Assembly (NCBI GenBank): GCA_025463105.1
Contig: JAOAPW010000430.1
Coordinates: 1-5,399, forward strand
Length of the DNA: 5,399 nt
Direction of reading: 5' to 3'
Source: Candidatus Acidiferrum typicum
GTDB taxonomy: Bacteria; Acidobacteriota; Terriglobia; Acidiferrales; UBA7541
Shown here one piece after another: positions 1 through 5,195 of this stretch (positions are counted from its first letter, which is position 1; every line of letters starts with the position of its first letter). The translations under genes and the position numbers were made by a program. Under the pieces are notes generated by a model that worked only from the letters and a program-made list of their open reading frames with translations, made no database searches and was not told the DNA's origin.

Positions 1-2
1 GT

Positions 3-1091
3 GCGTGTGGCGAGCAGCGATTGGAATCTCACGGTGTAAGCGTCGATCCCAACTTGAACTTGTTTGCCGACGTGCTTCGCGTTTCGCAGAAAGCGATTGT
101 GGAGCAGATCGAAGGCGGCGAGCAGCGGGTGAATTTAGACTTCGGCGGCCGCTTTGGCAAGGCACTGGCGCGAATCCAGTGGCTCCCGGAAGCGGATTGG
201 ATTGTGGTTCGGATTGAAGATGCCGAAGAGCGCAACGCGGTGCTTACGACGGCCGCGACACATCATACCGTGCAGGAGTTGCTGCAAGAACGAGAAATTA
301 CGTATCGCAACCTGCTGGCCGCCTATCTACGATTGCAGGAAGTAAACCGCCAGAAGACCGTGTTCCTGGCATCTGCGGCACATGAATTGAAAACTCCCTT
401 GGCGGTGATCAAAGGTTACTACGATTTATTGCTCTCCGGATCACTGGGCAAACTGACGGACAAGCAGCGGGACATTCTCCAGGAATCAAAAGAGAGCTGC
501 GAGCGGCTGGTTCGTCTGGTTTCGATGTTCCTGAATTACTCGGCACTGGAAAGCGGCAAGCTCATACTGCATTTGCGCGAAAATGACTTGCGGGATTGCC
601 TGAGCGAACTGTCGACCAGATGGCACGAAGCTTTTATTCGCAAGCAAGTGAAACTGGACGCAAGGCTAGAGGACGAGCTGCCAATTTTCAAGTTCGATTA
701 CCAGAAAGTGCAGCAGACAGTCGCCAATCTTTTGGATAACGCGCTCAAACATACGCCTGCGGGCGGCCAAGTGACGATGCGCGCAGAACTCCACTTTTGG
801 GAACGGCGGTCTGCCGAAGAAGTGCAATCGGTTGAGCGGCGCCGCAAGCGCGTGGAGCAGCCCAACAGCCTCAAGGTTTCCGTTTCGGATACAGGACCCG
901 GCATTGCGTCCGAGCATCATCAGGAAATCTTCGAGGATTTCGTTCGTGTTGACCGAACCTCTTCCGGCATGGGATTGGGATTGGCGATTGCCAAGCGCCT
1001 GGTACAGGCTCATCGCGGAAAGATCTGGGTGGAAAGTGAACCTCGGCGGGGATGCACGTTTACGTTCCTGCTGCCGATAGACAATTTATAA
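3..1091 (+). CDS. Sensor histidine kinase, C-terminal part (5'-truncated by window edge)
   Basis: This is the catalytic half of a two-component sensor kinase, which autophosphorylates on histidine and passes the phosphate to a response regulator. Numbering from the TTG at 21, the H-box AAHELKTPL carries the phosphoacceptor His121. The N-box NLLDNALKHTP lies at 236-246, the G1 box DTGPGIA begins at Asp290, the F-box is EIFEDF, and the G2 box GMGLGLAIAK is near 317. Residues 1-75 resemble the end of a PAS domain, closing with VRIEDAEER, and residues 80-115 look like a helical linker. The reading frame is open to the left edge (no stop) and the TTG lacks a ribosome-binding site, so the true start is upstream. 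No membrane segment is seen in this part; one may lie upstream. About 50 residues separate the N-box Asn from G1, including an extra charged stretch (260-280). The regulator gene starts 30 bp after the TAA, which points to one operon and a cognate pair. The signal is unknown. Confidence 0.93.
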   Translation, partial: ACGEQRLESHGVSVDPNLNLFADVLRVSQKAIVEQIEGGEQRVNLDFGGRFGKALARIQWLPEADWIVVRIEDAEERNAVLTTAATHHTVQELLQEREITYRNLLAAYLRLQEVNRQKTVFLASAAHELKTPLAVIKGYYDLLLSGSLGKLTDKQRDILQESKESCERLVRLVSMFLNYSALESGKLILHLRENDLRDCLSELSTRWHEAFIRKQVKLDARLEDELPIFKFDYQKVQQTVANLLDNALKHTPAGGQVTMRAELHFWERRSAEEVQSVERRRKRVEQPNSLKVSVSDTGPGIASEHHQEIFEDFVRVDRTSSGMGLGLAIAKRLVQAHRGKIWVESEPRRGCTFTFLLPIDNL

Positions 1092-1105
1092 GTCTTGGAA
1101 GTATC

Positions 1106-1112
1106 AAAGGTG
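1106..1112 (+). promoter_or_regulatory. Ribosome-binding site AAAGGTG for the response regulator
   Basis: AAAGGTG ends 9 nt before the ATG at 1122. It decides the start: the frame is also open from a TTG at 1095, but that start would lie 3 nt after the kinase stop, and this Shine-Dalgarno would be inside the gene. From the ATG the protein begins MAEKEKILVVDDE, the normal beginning of a receiver domain. Confidence 0.75.
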
Positions 1113-1121
1113 GGACCACAA

Positions 1122-2612
1122 ATGGCTGAAAAAGAAAAAATTCTTGTTGTAGATGATGAGCCGAGCATCCGGAAATACCTGGGCACCTTGCTGGAAGTCG
1201 ATGGGTACCAGGTCGATACCGTGGTCTCCGGGGTGGAGGCCGTCGCGAAGATCGAAGCCGGCGAACGTCCGGATTTCATTATTCTGGACGTGCTGATGCC
1301 TGAGATGAATGGTCTTGAGACGTTGAAACAGTTGATGCAGATCGACAGGTCGCTCAACGTCGTCATGCTTTCCTGTTCGAATGAGGTGGGCACAGTAGTC
1401 GAGGCCATCCGCCTGGGCGCGCAGGATTACCTGACCAAACCTTTCGAAAAAGCAGAGCTCGATGTTGCCATGCTGAAGTGCCGACAAAAACAGCAGCTTC
1501 GCGCGGAAAACAAATCTCTGCGGGAGTATTGCGACACCATCACCGAAGATATCTGCTTCCTGGCCGCAAGCCCGCAGATGGTGCGTATCCGCCAGCAGAT
1601 TCTCCAGATCGCGCCGGTGGACGTTCCGGTGTTCATTTATGGGGAGAGCGGAGTCGGCAAAGAAGTTGTCGCGCGCATGATTCACATGCGATCCACGCGC
1701 CGCAGCCAGGCTTTTATCAAGGTCAATTGCGCTGCGTTGCCCGGAGAATTGCTGGAATCAGAACTGTTTGGATTTGAACAAGGCGCCTTTACCGGAGCCG
1801 TTCGTTCTAAACCGGGAAAATTCGAACTCGCCAATAAAGGCACGATCTTCCTCGACGAAATTGCGGAGATGAGCCCCCATTTGCAGGCCAAGTTGCTGCA
1901 CGTCCTCCAGGACCACCAGTACTCACGGCTCGGGGGCCGCAGCTTGATCGAAGTCGACGTGCGCGTTTTGGCAGCGACCAACGTGGAGATTCAGGAAGCG
2001 ATGAAGTCAGGACGTCTGCGCGAGGACCTGTACTATCGTCTCAACGTCCTCTCCATCAATGTGCCCCCGCTGCGCGAACGAACCACGGAAATACCCTTGC
2101 TCTTTCGTCATTTTCTGCAGAAATACAGCGCAAAATTCAACAAGGAAACCGTGGTCCCTTCGCAGCATCTGCTGGAAGCAGCCGTACGTTATCCCTGGCC
2201 CGGAAACTTGCGCGAGCTTGAGAATTTTGTGAAGCGCTACGTCATTCTGGAAGATGATGAGGGCAGTTTCCGCGAGCTACTCGAAATGGCTTCGACGCGG
2301 CAGCGTATTTCACCCAGGGAGGAAGTCGCTCCGGTGCGCGAACAGGGTTTGAAGGCCCTGGTACGCAGCCTGAAAGATGAAGCGGAGATGGAAGCCATCG
2401 CCGACGCGCTCGAAAAGACTCGTTGGTGCCGCAAGGATGCCGCCAAGATGCTCGGCATCAGCTACAAGGCGCTCTTGTATAAAATTCGGCAGTTCGGATT
2501 GGACGCGGATCGTGGCGGACGTGCGAGTTCAAAAGATGTTTCAAAAGCGAAAGAAAGTGTTAGCCCTGATCCGGCGTCCGTGGCTCTGGCGCCCGCCGGT
2601 CGAATTAGGTAA
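1122..2612 (+). CDS. Sigma-54-dependent response regulator, NtrC family (receiver, AAA+, Fis-type HTH)
   Basis: This 496-residue activator of sigma-54 RNA polymerase has the full three-domain layout of the family. The receiver (about 1-120) has the acidic pair Asp11/Asp12, phosphoacceptor Asp56 in FIILDVLMP, Ser84 at the switch position and Lys106 in TKPF. The AAA+ domain (about 145-375) has Walker A GESGVGKE (174-181), an intact sigma-54-contacting GAFTGA loop (221-226), Walker B TIFLDEI (241-247), Arg-finger region GRLREDLYYRLNV and PGNLRELEN (360-368). A Fis-type helix-turn-helix lies at about 424-460 (RKDAAKMLGISYKALLYKIR). A Ser/Ala/Lys-rich tail of about 36 residues follows and looks disordered. 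Phosphorylation by the kinase encoded just upstream is expected to allow oligomerisation at upstream sites and ATP-driven promoter opening. The nearest candidate target is the sigma-54-like promoter at 2899-2914. In several lineages such regulators control exopolysaccharide genes, but the specific regulon cannot be read from the sequence. Confidence 0.96.
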   Translation: MAEKEKILVVDDEPSIRKYLGTLLEVDGYQVDTVVSGVEAVAKIEAGERPDFIILDVLMPEMNGLETLKQLMQIDRSLNVVMLSCSNEVGTVVEAIRLGAQDYLTKPFEKAELDVAMLKCRQKQQLRAENKSLREYCDTITEDICFLAASPQMVRIRQQILQIAPVDVPVFIYGESGVGKEVVARMIHMRSTRRSQAFIKVNCAALPGELLESELFGFEQGAFTGAVRSKPGKFELANKGTIFLDEIAEMSPHLQAKLLHVLQDHQYSRLGGRSLIEVDVRVLAATNVEIQEAMKSGRLREDLYYRLNVLSINVPPLRERTTEIPLLFRHFLQKYSAKFNKETVVPSQHLLEAAVRYPWPGNLRELENFVKRYVILEDDEGSFRELLEMASTRQRISPREEVAPVREQGLKALVRSLKDEAEMEAIADALEKTRWCRKDAAKMLGISYKALLYKIRQFGLDADRGGRASSKDVSKAKESVSPDPASVALAPAGRIR

Positions 2613-2624
2613 GGCGACCGATAA

Positions 2625-2662
2625 CCGCAACTAGTTGCGTATTAGGGATACGCAGATTGCGT
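2625..2662. repeat. Alternating inverted-repeat array, four TTGCG-type arms
   Basis: Four arms of one motif alternate in orientation: CGCAA (2626-2630), TTGCGTAT (2635-2642), ATACGCA (2648-2654) and TTGCGT (2657-2662). Arms 1 and 2 form a perfect 14-bp palindrome, CGCAACTAGTTGCG (2626-2639). Arms 2 and 3 form a perfect 7-bp inverted repeat around a TAGGG loop. Arms 3 and 4 form ACGCA-GAT-TGCGT. The two TTGCGT copies are 22 bp apart, close to two helical turns. This could be a clustered operator for a dimeric protein, or, if transcribed from the upstream operon, an RNA with mutually exclusive hairpins. It begins 13 bp after the regulator stop codon. Confidence 0.6.
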
Positions 2663-2668
2663 GAGTTC

Positions 2669-2697
2669 TTCATAGGGAGCGAATCTTCGGTTATAGT
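2669..2697 (+). promoter_or_regulatory. Possible sigma-70-type promoter
   Basis: TTCATA (2669-2674, four of six matches to TTGACA) is followed after 17 bp by TATAGT (2692-2697, five of six to TATAAT), predicting a start near 2704. It lies just downstream of the TTGCG array, where an activator could touch polymerase. A transcript from here would give the PilZ gene a leader of about 275 nt. Matches of this quality also occur by chance. Confidence 0.3.
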
Positions 2698-2709
2698 GAG
2701 CACGGTTTT

Positions 2710-2728
2710 TTGGGAGACCTTTTCCCAA
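2710..2728. repeat. Inverted repeat TTGGGA-N7-TCCCAA
   Basis: Perfect 6-bp arms at 2710-2715 and 2723-2728 are separated by 7 bp. The T-run (2706-2711) precedes rather than follows the dyad, so it does not make a rho-independent terminator for the regulator operon. It may be a protein-binding dyad; its centre is about 206 bp upstream of the predicted sigma-54 start site. Confidence 0.3.
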
Positions 2729-2734
2729 TTCGGT

Positions 2735-2751
2735 ATCACAGGTTTCGTGAT
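2735..2751. repeat. Inverted repeat ATCAC-N7-GTGAT
   Basis: Perfect 5-bp arms at 2735-2739 and 2747-2751 have the same 7-bp spacer as the dyad just upstream; the two centres are 24 bp apart. The spacing could suit adjacent dimers, but the half-sites differ, so common recognition is not supported. Confidence 0.25.
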
Positions 2752-2833
2752 GTTGCTTTTCGCAGCCCGCTACAGAACCTTTCAACTGTTCGAGTGATGG
2801 AAGTTAGGGGCAATTCCAGTCTTTACAGTTTTC

Positions 2834-2851
2834 CGATTGGTTGAGCAATCG
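2834..2851. promoter_or_regulatory. Inverted repeat CGATTG-N6-CAATCG, candidate upstream activator site
   Basis: Perfect 6-bp arms (2834-2839 and 2846-2851) flank a 6-bp spacer. The centre is about 82 bp upstream of the start predicted for the sigma-54 promoter at 2899-2914. That is within the usual distance for an enhancer bound by an NtrC-family activator such as the one encoded upstream. Assignment to that regulator is inference; as RNA it could also be a small hairpin. Confidence 0.35.
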
Positions 2852-2898
2852 CCGGCTTTGCTGAACACCAAATTGGGTGAAGCCAATGTTTTCCACTT

Positions 2899-2914
2899 TG
2901 GAATGCTGATTGCA
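2899..2914 (+). promoter_or_regulatory. Sigma-54 (-24/-12) promoter candidate for the PilZ gene
   Basis: TGGAATG, then CTGA, then TTGCA, fits the consensus TGGCACG-N4-TTGCA with only two mismatches (AAT for CAC in the -24 block). The invariant GG (2900-2901) and GC (2912-2913) have the required 10 bp between them. Transcription should start near 2925, giving a leader of about 55 nt to the ATG at 2980. A sigma-54-dependent activator with an intact GAFTGA loop is encoded directly upstream, which raises the likelihood that the site is real. Confidence 0.6.
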
Positions 2915-2931
2915 CGGTCCTTGAAGTCAGG

Positions 2932-2953
2932 GTGTGCGTGTGGTGTGTGCGTG
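2932..2953 (+). repeat. Direct repeat GTGTGCGTG (two copies, 13 bp apart)
   Basis: Identical 9-bp copies lie at 2932-2940 and 2945-2953 in a GT-rich tract, inside the predicted 5' leader of the PilZ transcript. The tract also contains several in-frame GTG codons, so automated callers may start the PilZ gene at 2932. It may be simple low-complexity sequence. Confidence 0.4.
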
Positions 2954-2979
2954 AAGCGACTACGGGGGTCCCGGGAACG

Positions 2980-3315
2980 ATGACTGAGCGACGAACAGCA
3001 CGTCGATATGATCTTTCACTGCCGGTCATCATTCGGATACCGGTGGAGACAGAATCTGCGCGCAACGGAAAGACACGGGACATCTCCACCCGTGGCGTGT
3101 ATTTTACGATTGACCAGGACTTGAATGCCGGCGCTGAGCTTGATATTACGCTTACACTGCCTTCCGAGGTCACGCGAGGCTCGGAAGTGTTTATTCGAGC
3201 GATGGGGAAGGTGGTTCGCGTGGAAAAGAAACCTGAGAATGGGTCGACTCGCGTTGGCGTTGCCGCTGTCATCGAACGCTACGAAATTATTCGTAACGAA
3301 CCCGCTACCATTTGA
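2980..3315 (+). CDS. PilZ-domain protein, predicted cyclic-di-GMP receptor
   Basis: This is a 111-residue protein consisting essentially of one PilZ domain, the small beta-barrel that binds cyclic-di-GMP. Both binding elements are present: the N-terminal RxxxR arm (Arg5/Arg9 in ERRTARRYD) and DISTRG (34-39), which fits [D/N]xSxxG. The rest alternates beta strands and ends with the strand RVGVAAVIERYE. No membrane segment, signal peptide or output domain is seen, so it should act in the cytoplasm through a partner. The ATG at 2980 is preferred, with the RxxxR motif a few residues in and a GGGGG tract (2964-2968) 11 nt upstream. A GTG at 2932 would add 16 odd, Cys/Val-rich residues and begin only 7 nt after the predicted sigma-54 start. 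Its position suggests control by the upstream two-component system. Stand-alone PilZ proteins affect motility, exopolysaccharide or pilus function; which applies here cannot be read. Confidence 0.9.
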   Translation: MTERRTARRYDLSLPVIIRIPVETESARNGKTRDISTRGVYFTIDQDLNAGAELDITLTLPSEVTRGSEVFIRAMGKVVRVEKKPENGSTRVGVAAVIERYEIIRNEPATI

Positions 3316-3341
3316 ACTTTGCATCGGACCGCCGCAGCAAT

Positions 3342-3375
3342 ATTGAGCTTTTAATCTAAATGGATTATCCTCAAT
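3342..3375 (+). repeat. AT-rich nested hairpin downstream of the PilZ gene
   Basis: An outer 6-bp stem ATTGAG/CTCAAT (3342-3347, 3370-3375) encloses an inner 5-bp stem TAATC/GATTA (3352-3356, 3363-3367) with a 6-nt loop and an asymmetric internal loop (CTTT against TC). It begins 27 nt after the PilZ stop. It could be a transcript 3' end or processing site, but it is AT-rich and has no T-run, so it is not a standard intrinsic terminator. Confidence 0.4.
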
Positions 3376-3448
3376 CGCTTACAGGCGCGTCCGACCACCA
3401 GATTCGCCCGGGAAAATATTCCGGTTCGTGCACGCCCAAGTGCGCCGC

Positions 3449-3538
3449 ATGGACGAATACCTGAGCGGTCTATATAATCCCGCCATCGGAGGAACAAACC
3501 GCCTGCCGCGAATTGGTTCGCGGCGCGACCGCAGATGA
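3449..3538 (+). CDS. Possible 29-codon upstream ORF overlapping the glycosyltransferase start (tentative)
   Basis: An ATG at 3449 opens a frame reading MDEYLSGLYNPAIGG onward for 29 residues. It stops at a TGA (3536-3538) that overlaps the ATG of the glycosyltransferase in an ATGA junction, the arrangement typical of translational coupling. The frame stays open upstream to 3347 and has GTG starts at 3428 and 3440. Against it, no good ribosome-binding site precedes any of these starts, the last third is Arg-rich like GC-rich chance frames, and a strong sigma-70-like promoter lies inside it. No family is recognised. It is listed because the start-stop overlap and the otherwise distant Shine-Dalgarno of the next gene would both be explained by coupling. 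Confidence 0.15.
   Translation: MDEYLSGLYNPAIGGTNRLPRIGSRRDRR
3450..3478 (+). promoter_or_regulatory. Sigma-70-type promoter for the glycosyltransferase gene
   Basis: TGGACG (3450-3455, four of six matches to TTGACA) and a perfect TATAAT (3473-3478) are separated by the ideal 17 bp. Transcription should start near 3485, giving a leader of about 50 nt before the ATG at 3535. This suggests that the glycosyltransferases can be expressed independently of the sigma-54 system upstream. Confidence 0.55.
3488..3524 (+). promoter_or_regulatory. Leader with distant Shine-Dalgarno and perfect hairpin before the glycosyltransferase
   Basis: GGAGGAA (3488-3494) is a near-perfect Shine-Dalgarno but lies 40 nt before the ATG at 3535. 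Between them is a perfect 8-bp GC-rich hairpin: GCCGCGAA (3505-3512), loop TTGG (3513-3516), TTCGCGGC (3517-3524). Folding would shorten the effective distance to about 20 nt. No ATG, GTG or TTG in the glycosyltransferase frame exists between the stop at 3475-3477 and 3535, so the distant site cannot be explained by a misplaced start. It may be a structure-dependent translation start or a regulatory leader. Confidence 0.45.
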
Positions 3539-4290
3539 ATTCGCCGCTACTGGACTTGTCTATCATCATCCCTGCATTTAACGAAGAACGACGTCTGCCA
3601 AAGGCGATCGAGCGGATCGGCTCGTATTTAAGCGCTCAGCCGTTACAGGCTGAGATTCTGGTGGTCGACGACGGGTCCTCCGATGCAACGCCGAAATTGA
3701 TAGAAAGTTATCGTGGGAAATATCCTGGATTGCGCCTGATCACTAATGGCCGAAATCACGGGAAGGGATTCAGCGTGCGTCACGGCATGCTGGAAGCTCG
3801 CGGGGAAATTGCTCTTTTTACGGATGCGGATCTATCCACGCCGATTGAAGAAGCGGATAAACTGCTCGCGGCGCTGCGCGAAAACGGTTTCGATGCGGCC
3901 ATCGGCTCGCGGGCATTAGACAGAAGCCTCATCGAAGTTCACCAATCCGCATTTCGTGAGTGGGCAGGCACGTTGTTCAACCAATTGGTTCGCCAAATCG
4001 CAGGGATCGAATTTTCCGACACGCAATGCGGCTTCAAGGCTTTTCGCCGTGAACGTACGCGAATAATTTTTGAACAACAGCGGATCGAGCGTTTCGGATT
4101 TGATCCCGAAATCCTGTTCCTGGCAAAGCGGCACGGATTGCGAGTGGCGGAGATTCCTGTGCGGTGGTCGCATGACTCGGGCACCAAAGTGAATGTCGTC
4201 GAGGATGGAATACGGATGTTCCTGGAATTGCTGGTAATTCGCTGGAATTCCCTGCGGGGATTTTATCCTTTAGCGGCGGGCTCCAAGTAG
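3535..4290 (+). CDS. Family 2 glycosyltransferase, dolichyl-phosphate glucosyltransferase (ALG5)-like
   Basis: This 251-residue GT-A-fold enzyme should transfer a sugar from a nucleotide donor to a lipid phosphate, in bacteria most likely undecaprenyl phosphate. It opens with LSIIIPAFNEERRLPKAI and the donor-binding VVDDGSSD (43-50). It continues with NGRNHGKGFSVRHGM (71-85), the metal-binding DAD motif in FTDADLSTP (95-103), AIGSRA, the family signature DTQCGFKAF (162-170), a FGFDPEILFLA helix and VAEIPVRW. The order DADLSTP...DTQCGFK...FDPEILFLA is that of the DPG-synthase/ALG5 branch. There is no transmembrane helix at either end, unlike eukaryotic ALG5 or bacterial GtrB/ArnC types, so it is probably cytosolic or peripheral at the inner membrane. 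The ATG at 3535 is the only usable start in this frame, which closes at a TAA 57 nt upstream. The donor sugar and the final glycan are unknown; glucose is only a family-level guess. Confidence 0.9.
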   Translation: MNSPLLDLSIIIPAFNEERRLPKAIERIGSYLSAQPLQAEILVVDDGSSDATPKLIESYRGKYPGLRLITNGRNHGKGFSVRHGMLEARGEIALFTDADLSTPIEEADKLLAALRENGFDAAIGSRALDRSLIEVHQSAFREWAGTLFNQLVRQIAGIEFSDTQCGFKAFRRERTRIIFEQQRIERFGFDPEILFLAKRHGLRVAEIPVRWSHDSGTKVNVVEDGIRMFLELLVIRWNSLRGFYPLAAGSK

Positions 4291-4424
4291 AGCGGTGGCG
4301 GTATCTAGTGAGCAACGCCGCGGCCAAATTGATTGCGTTCTATGCGTGCGTAACCGATCATACTTTCCGAATCGGGAGCGGGCGGTGGGTGCGTGACCGG
4401 CGCGAACAATTTCGGGAGTGTGCT

Positions 4425-4428
4425 GGAG
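4425..4428 (+). promoter_or_regulatory. Weak ribosome-binding site GGAG for the second glycosyltransferase
   Basis: GGAG lies 14 nt before the ATG at 4443, longer than ideal, and nothing closer is better. An in-frame TGA at 4434-4436 rules out an upstream start. The preceding 152-bp gap (4291-4442) shows no good promoter or terminator, so this gene is probably co-transcribed with the first transferase. Confidence 0.35.
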
Positions 4429-4442
4429 AATTCTGAATCGAG

Positions 4443-5183
4443 ATGAAAGTTTCCGTCGTCATTCCAGTCTATAACGAGCGCGCGTTCATCGAGGAGGTGC
4501 TCCTGCGTGTGCAGGCGGTGCCAATCGACAAGGAAATCATCGTCGTGGACGACAAATCTTCCGACGGCACTCGTCTGCTGCTCGAGGATCTCGACAAAGC
4601 ACAATCCGAAGGCAAGCGCGACTTCCTGGTGCAGAATGGTAAGGCGCGCCTTTCTCTCGAAAATATCCGCTTTCTTTTCCAATCCGAGAATTCTGGTAAG
4701 GGCGCTGCCTTACGCCGGGGCTTCGAGGCGGCCATCGGAGACATCGTGCTGGTACAAGACGCTGACCTCGAATATAACCCCAAGGATTACGGAGCGCTTC
4801 TCGAGCCCATTATCGACGATCGCGCCGATGTGGTTTACGGCTCCCGATTCCTGGGGGGCCCGCAGCGCGTCCATTATTTTTGGCATTATGCCGGCAATAA
4901 ATTTTTGACGTTGCTCTCCGACATTTTCACCAACCTGAAACTCAGCGACATGGAGACGTGTTACAAAGTCTTTCGCCGCGAAGTTCTGCAGAGCATCAAA
5001 CTACAATCAAATCGATTTGGGTTTGAACCGGAATTCACCGCCAAAATCGCCAAGGGAAACTGGCGAATCTATGAAGTCTCCATCTCCTATGCCGGCCGCA
5101 CCTATGCCGAAGGCAAAAAAATCACCTGGAAAGACGGACTGTCCACGCTCTGGTGCATCTTGCGATATAACTTGTTCAATTGA
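4443..5183 (+). CDS. Family 2 glycosyltransferase, DPM1/DPG-synthase-like
   Basis: This second GT-A glycosyltransferase has 246 residues and the overall plan of dolichyl-phosphate mannose synthase-like enzymes. Visible motifs are VSVVIPVYNERAFIEEVL (3-20), VVDDKSSDGT (34-43) for the nucleotide, SENSGKGAALRRGF (81-94), the metal-binding DAD in VQDADLEYNP (104-113), VYGSRFLGG (131-139), SDMETCYKVFRRE (168-180) and RFGFEPEFTAKIAK (191-204). It ends in YEVSISYAGRTYAEGKKITW, a run typical of this subgroup. It has no transmembrane helices, so it is predicted to be soluble or membrane-peripheral and to load a sugar onto a prenyl phosphate. It carries about 20 more residues between the first Asp motif and the SGKG motif than the neighbouring transferase. 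The two proteins share fold and motif order but are clearly diverged, so they are probably ancient paralogues making different lipid-linked sugars. Donor and acceptor cannot be read from the sequence. Confidence 0.92.
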   Translation: MKVSVVIPVYNERAFIEEVLLRVQAVPIDKEIIVVDDKSSDGTRLLLEDLDKAQSEGKRDFLVQNGKARLSLENIRFLFQSENSGKGAALRRGFEAAIGDIVLVQDADLEYNPKDYGALLEPIIDDRADVVYGSRFLGGPQRVHYFWHYAGNKFLTLLSDIFTNLKLSDMETCYKVFRREVLQSIKLQSNRFGFEPEFTAKIAKGNWRIYEVSISYAGRTYAEGKKITWKDGLSTLWCILRYNLFN

Positions 5184-5195
5184 CCTTCGGTAAGG

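Larger units (their letters stand above)
2613..2979. other. Long dyad-rich intergenic region between the regulator and the PilZ gene
   Basis: This gap of about 370 bp has no convincing gene. Read as DNA it contains an alternating array of four TTGCG/CGCAA arms (2625-2662), a sigma-70-like promoter candidate (2669-2697), inverted repeats at 2710-2728, 2735-2751 and 2834-2851, a sigma-54 promoter candidate (2899-2914) and a GTGTGCGTG direct repeat (2932-2953). Its length and dyad content suit an enhancer-controlled promoter region. Only two 15-codon frames with no ribosome-binding site are present in the middle, and these are treated as chance. Confidence 0.6.

Noticed and set aside
1104..1685. 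193-codon open frame on the minus strand opposite the response regulator
   Set aside because: It lies wholly opposite a clearly real receiver and AAA+ domain and its translation has no recognisable motif. It is a codon-bias shadow.
2706..2728. Rho-independent terminator after the regulator (TTGGGA/TCCCAA with a T-run)
   Set aside because: The T-run lies before the stem, and on the other strand it would be an A-run after it, so neither orientation fits.
2750..2844. Two overlapping 15-codon ORFs joined by a TGATG
   Set aside because: They are very short, have no ribosome-binding site or recognisable peptide, and lie in a dyad-rich control region.
2932..2979. GTG start adding 16 residues to the PilZ protein
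   Set aside because: The added residues come from a GTGTGCGTG repeat, lie only 7 nt after the predicted transcription start, and precede the normal N-terminal position of the RxxxR motif.
2823..3272. 149-codon open frame on the minus strand across the PilZ gene and its promoter
   Set aside because: The plus strand encodes a PilZ domain with both binding motifs. The antisense translation is Thr/Ser/Arg-rich with no recognisable domain.
4329..4364. Sigma-70 promoter (TTGATT ... CATACT) before the second glycosyltransferase
   Set aside because: The spacer is 24 bp, far from 17, and both hexamers are only partial matches.
4308..4436. 42-codon GTG-started ORF between the two glycosyltransferases
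   Set aside because: It has no clear ribosome-binding site and no motif, and lies in the same frame just ahead of the second transferase, so it is probably an open stretch by chance. A frame disruption of a longer transferase is not supported because the ATG at 4443 gives a normal family N-terminus.
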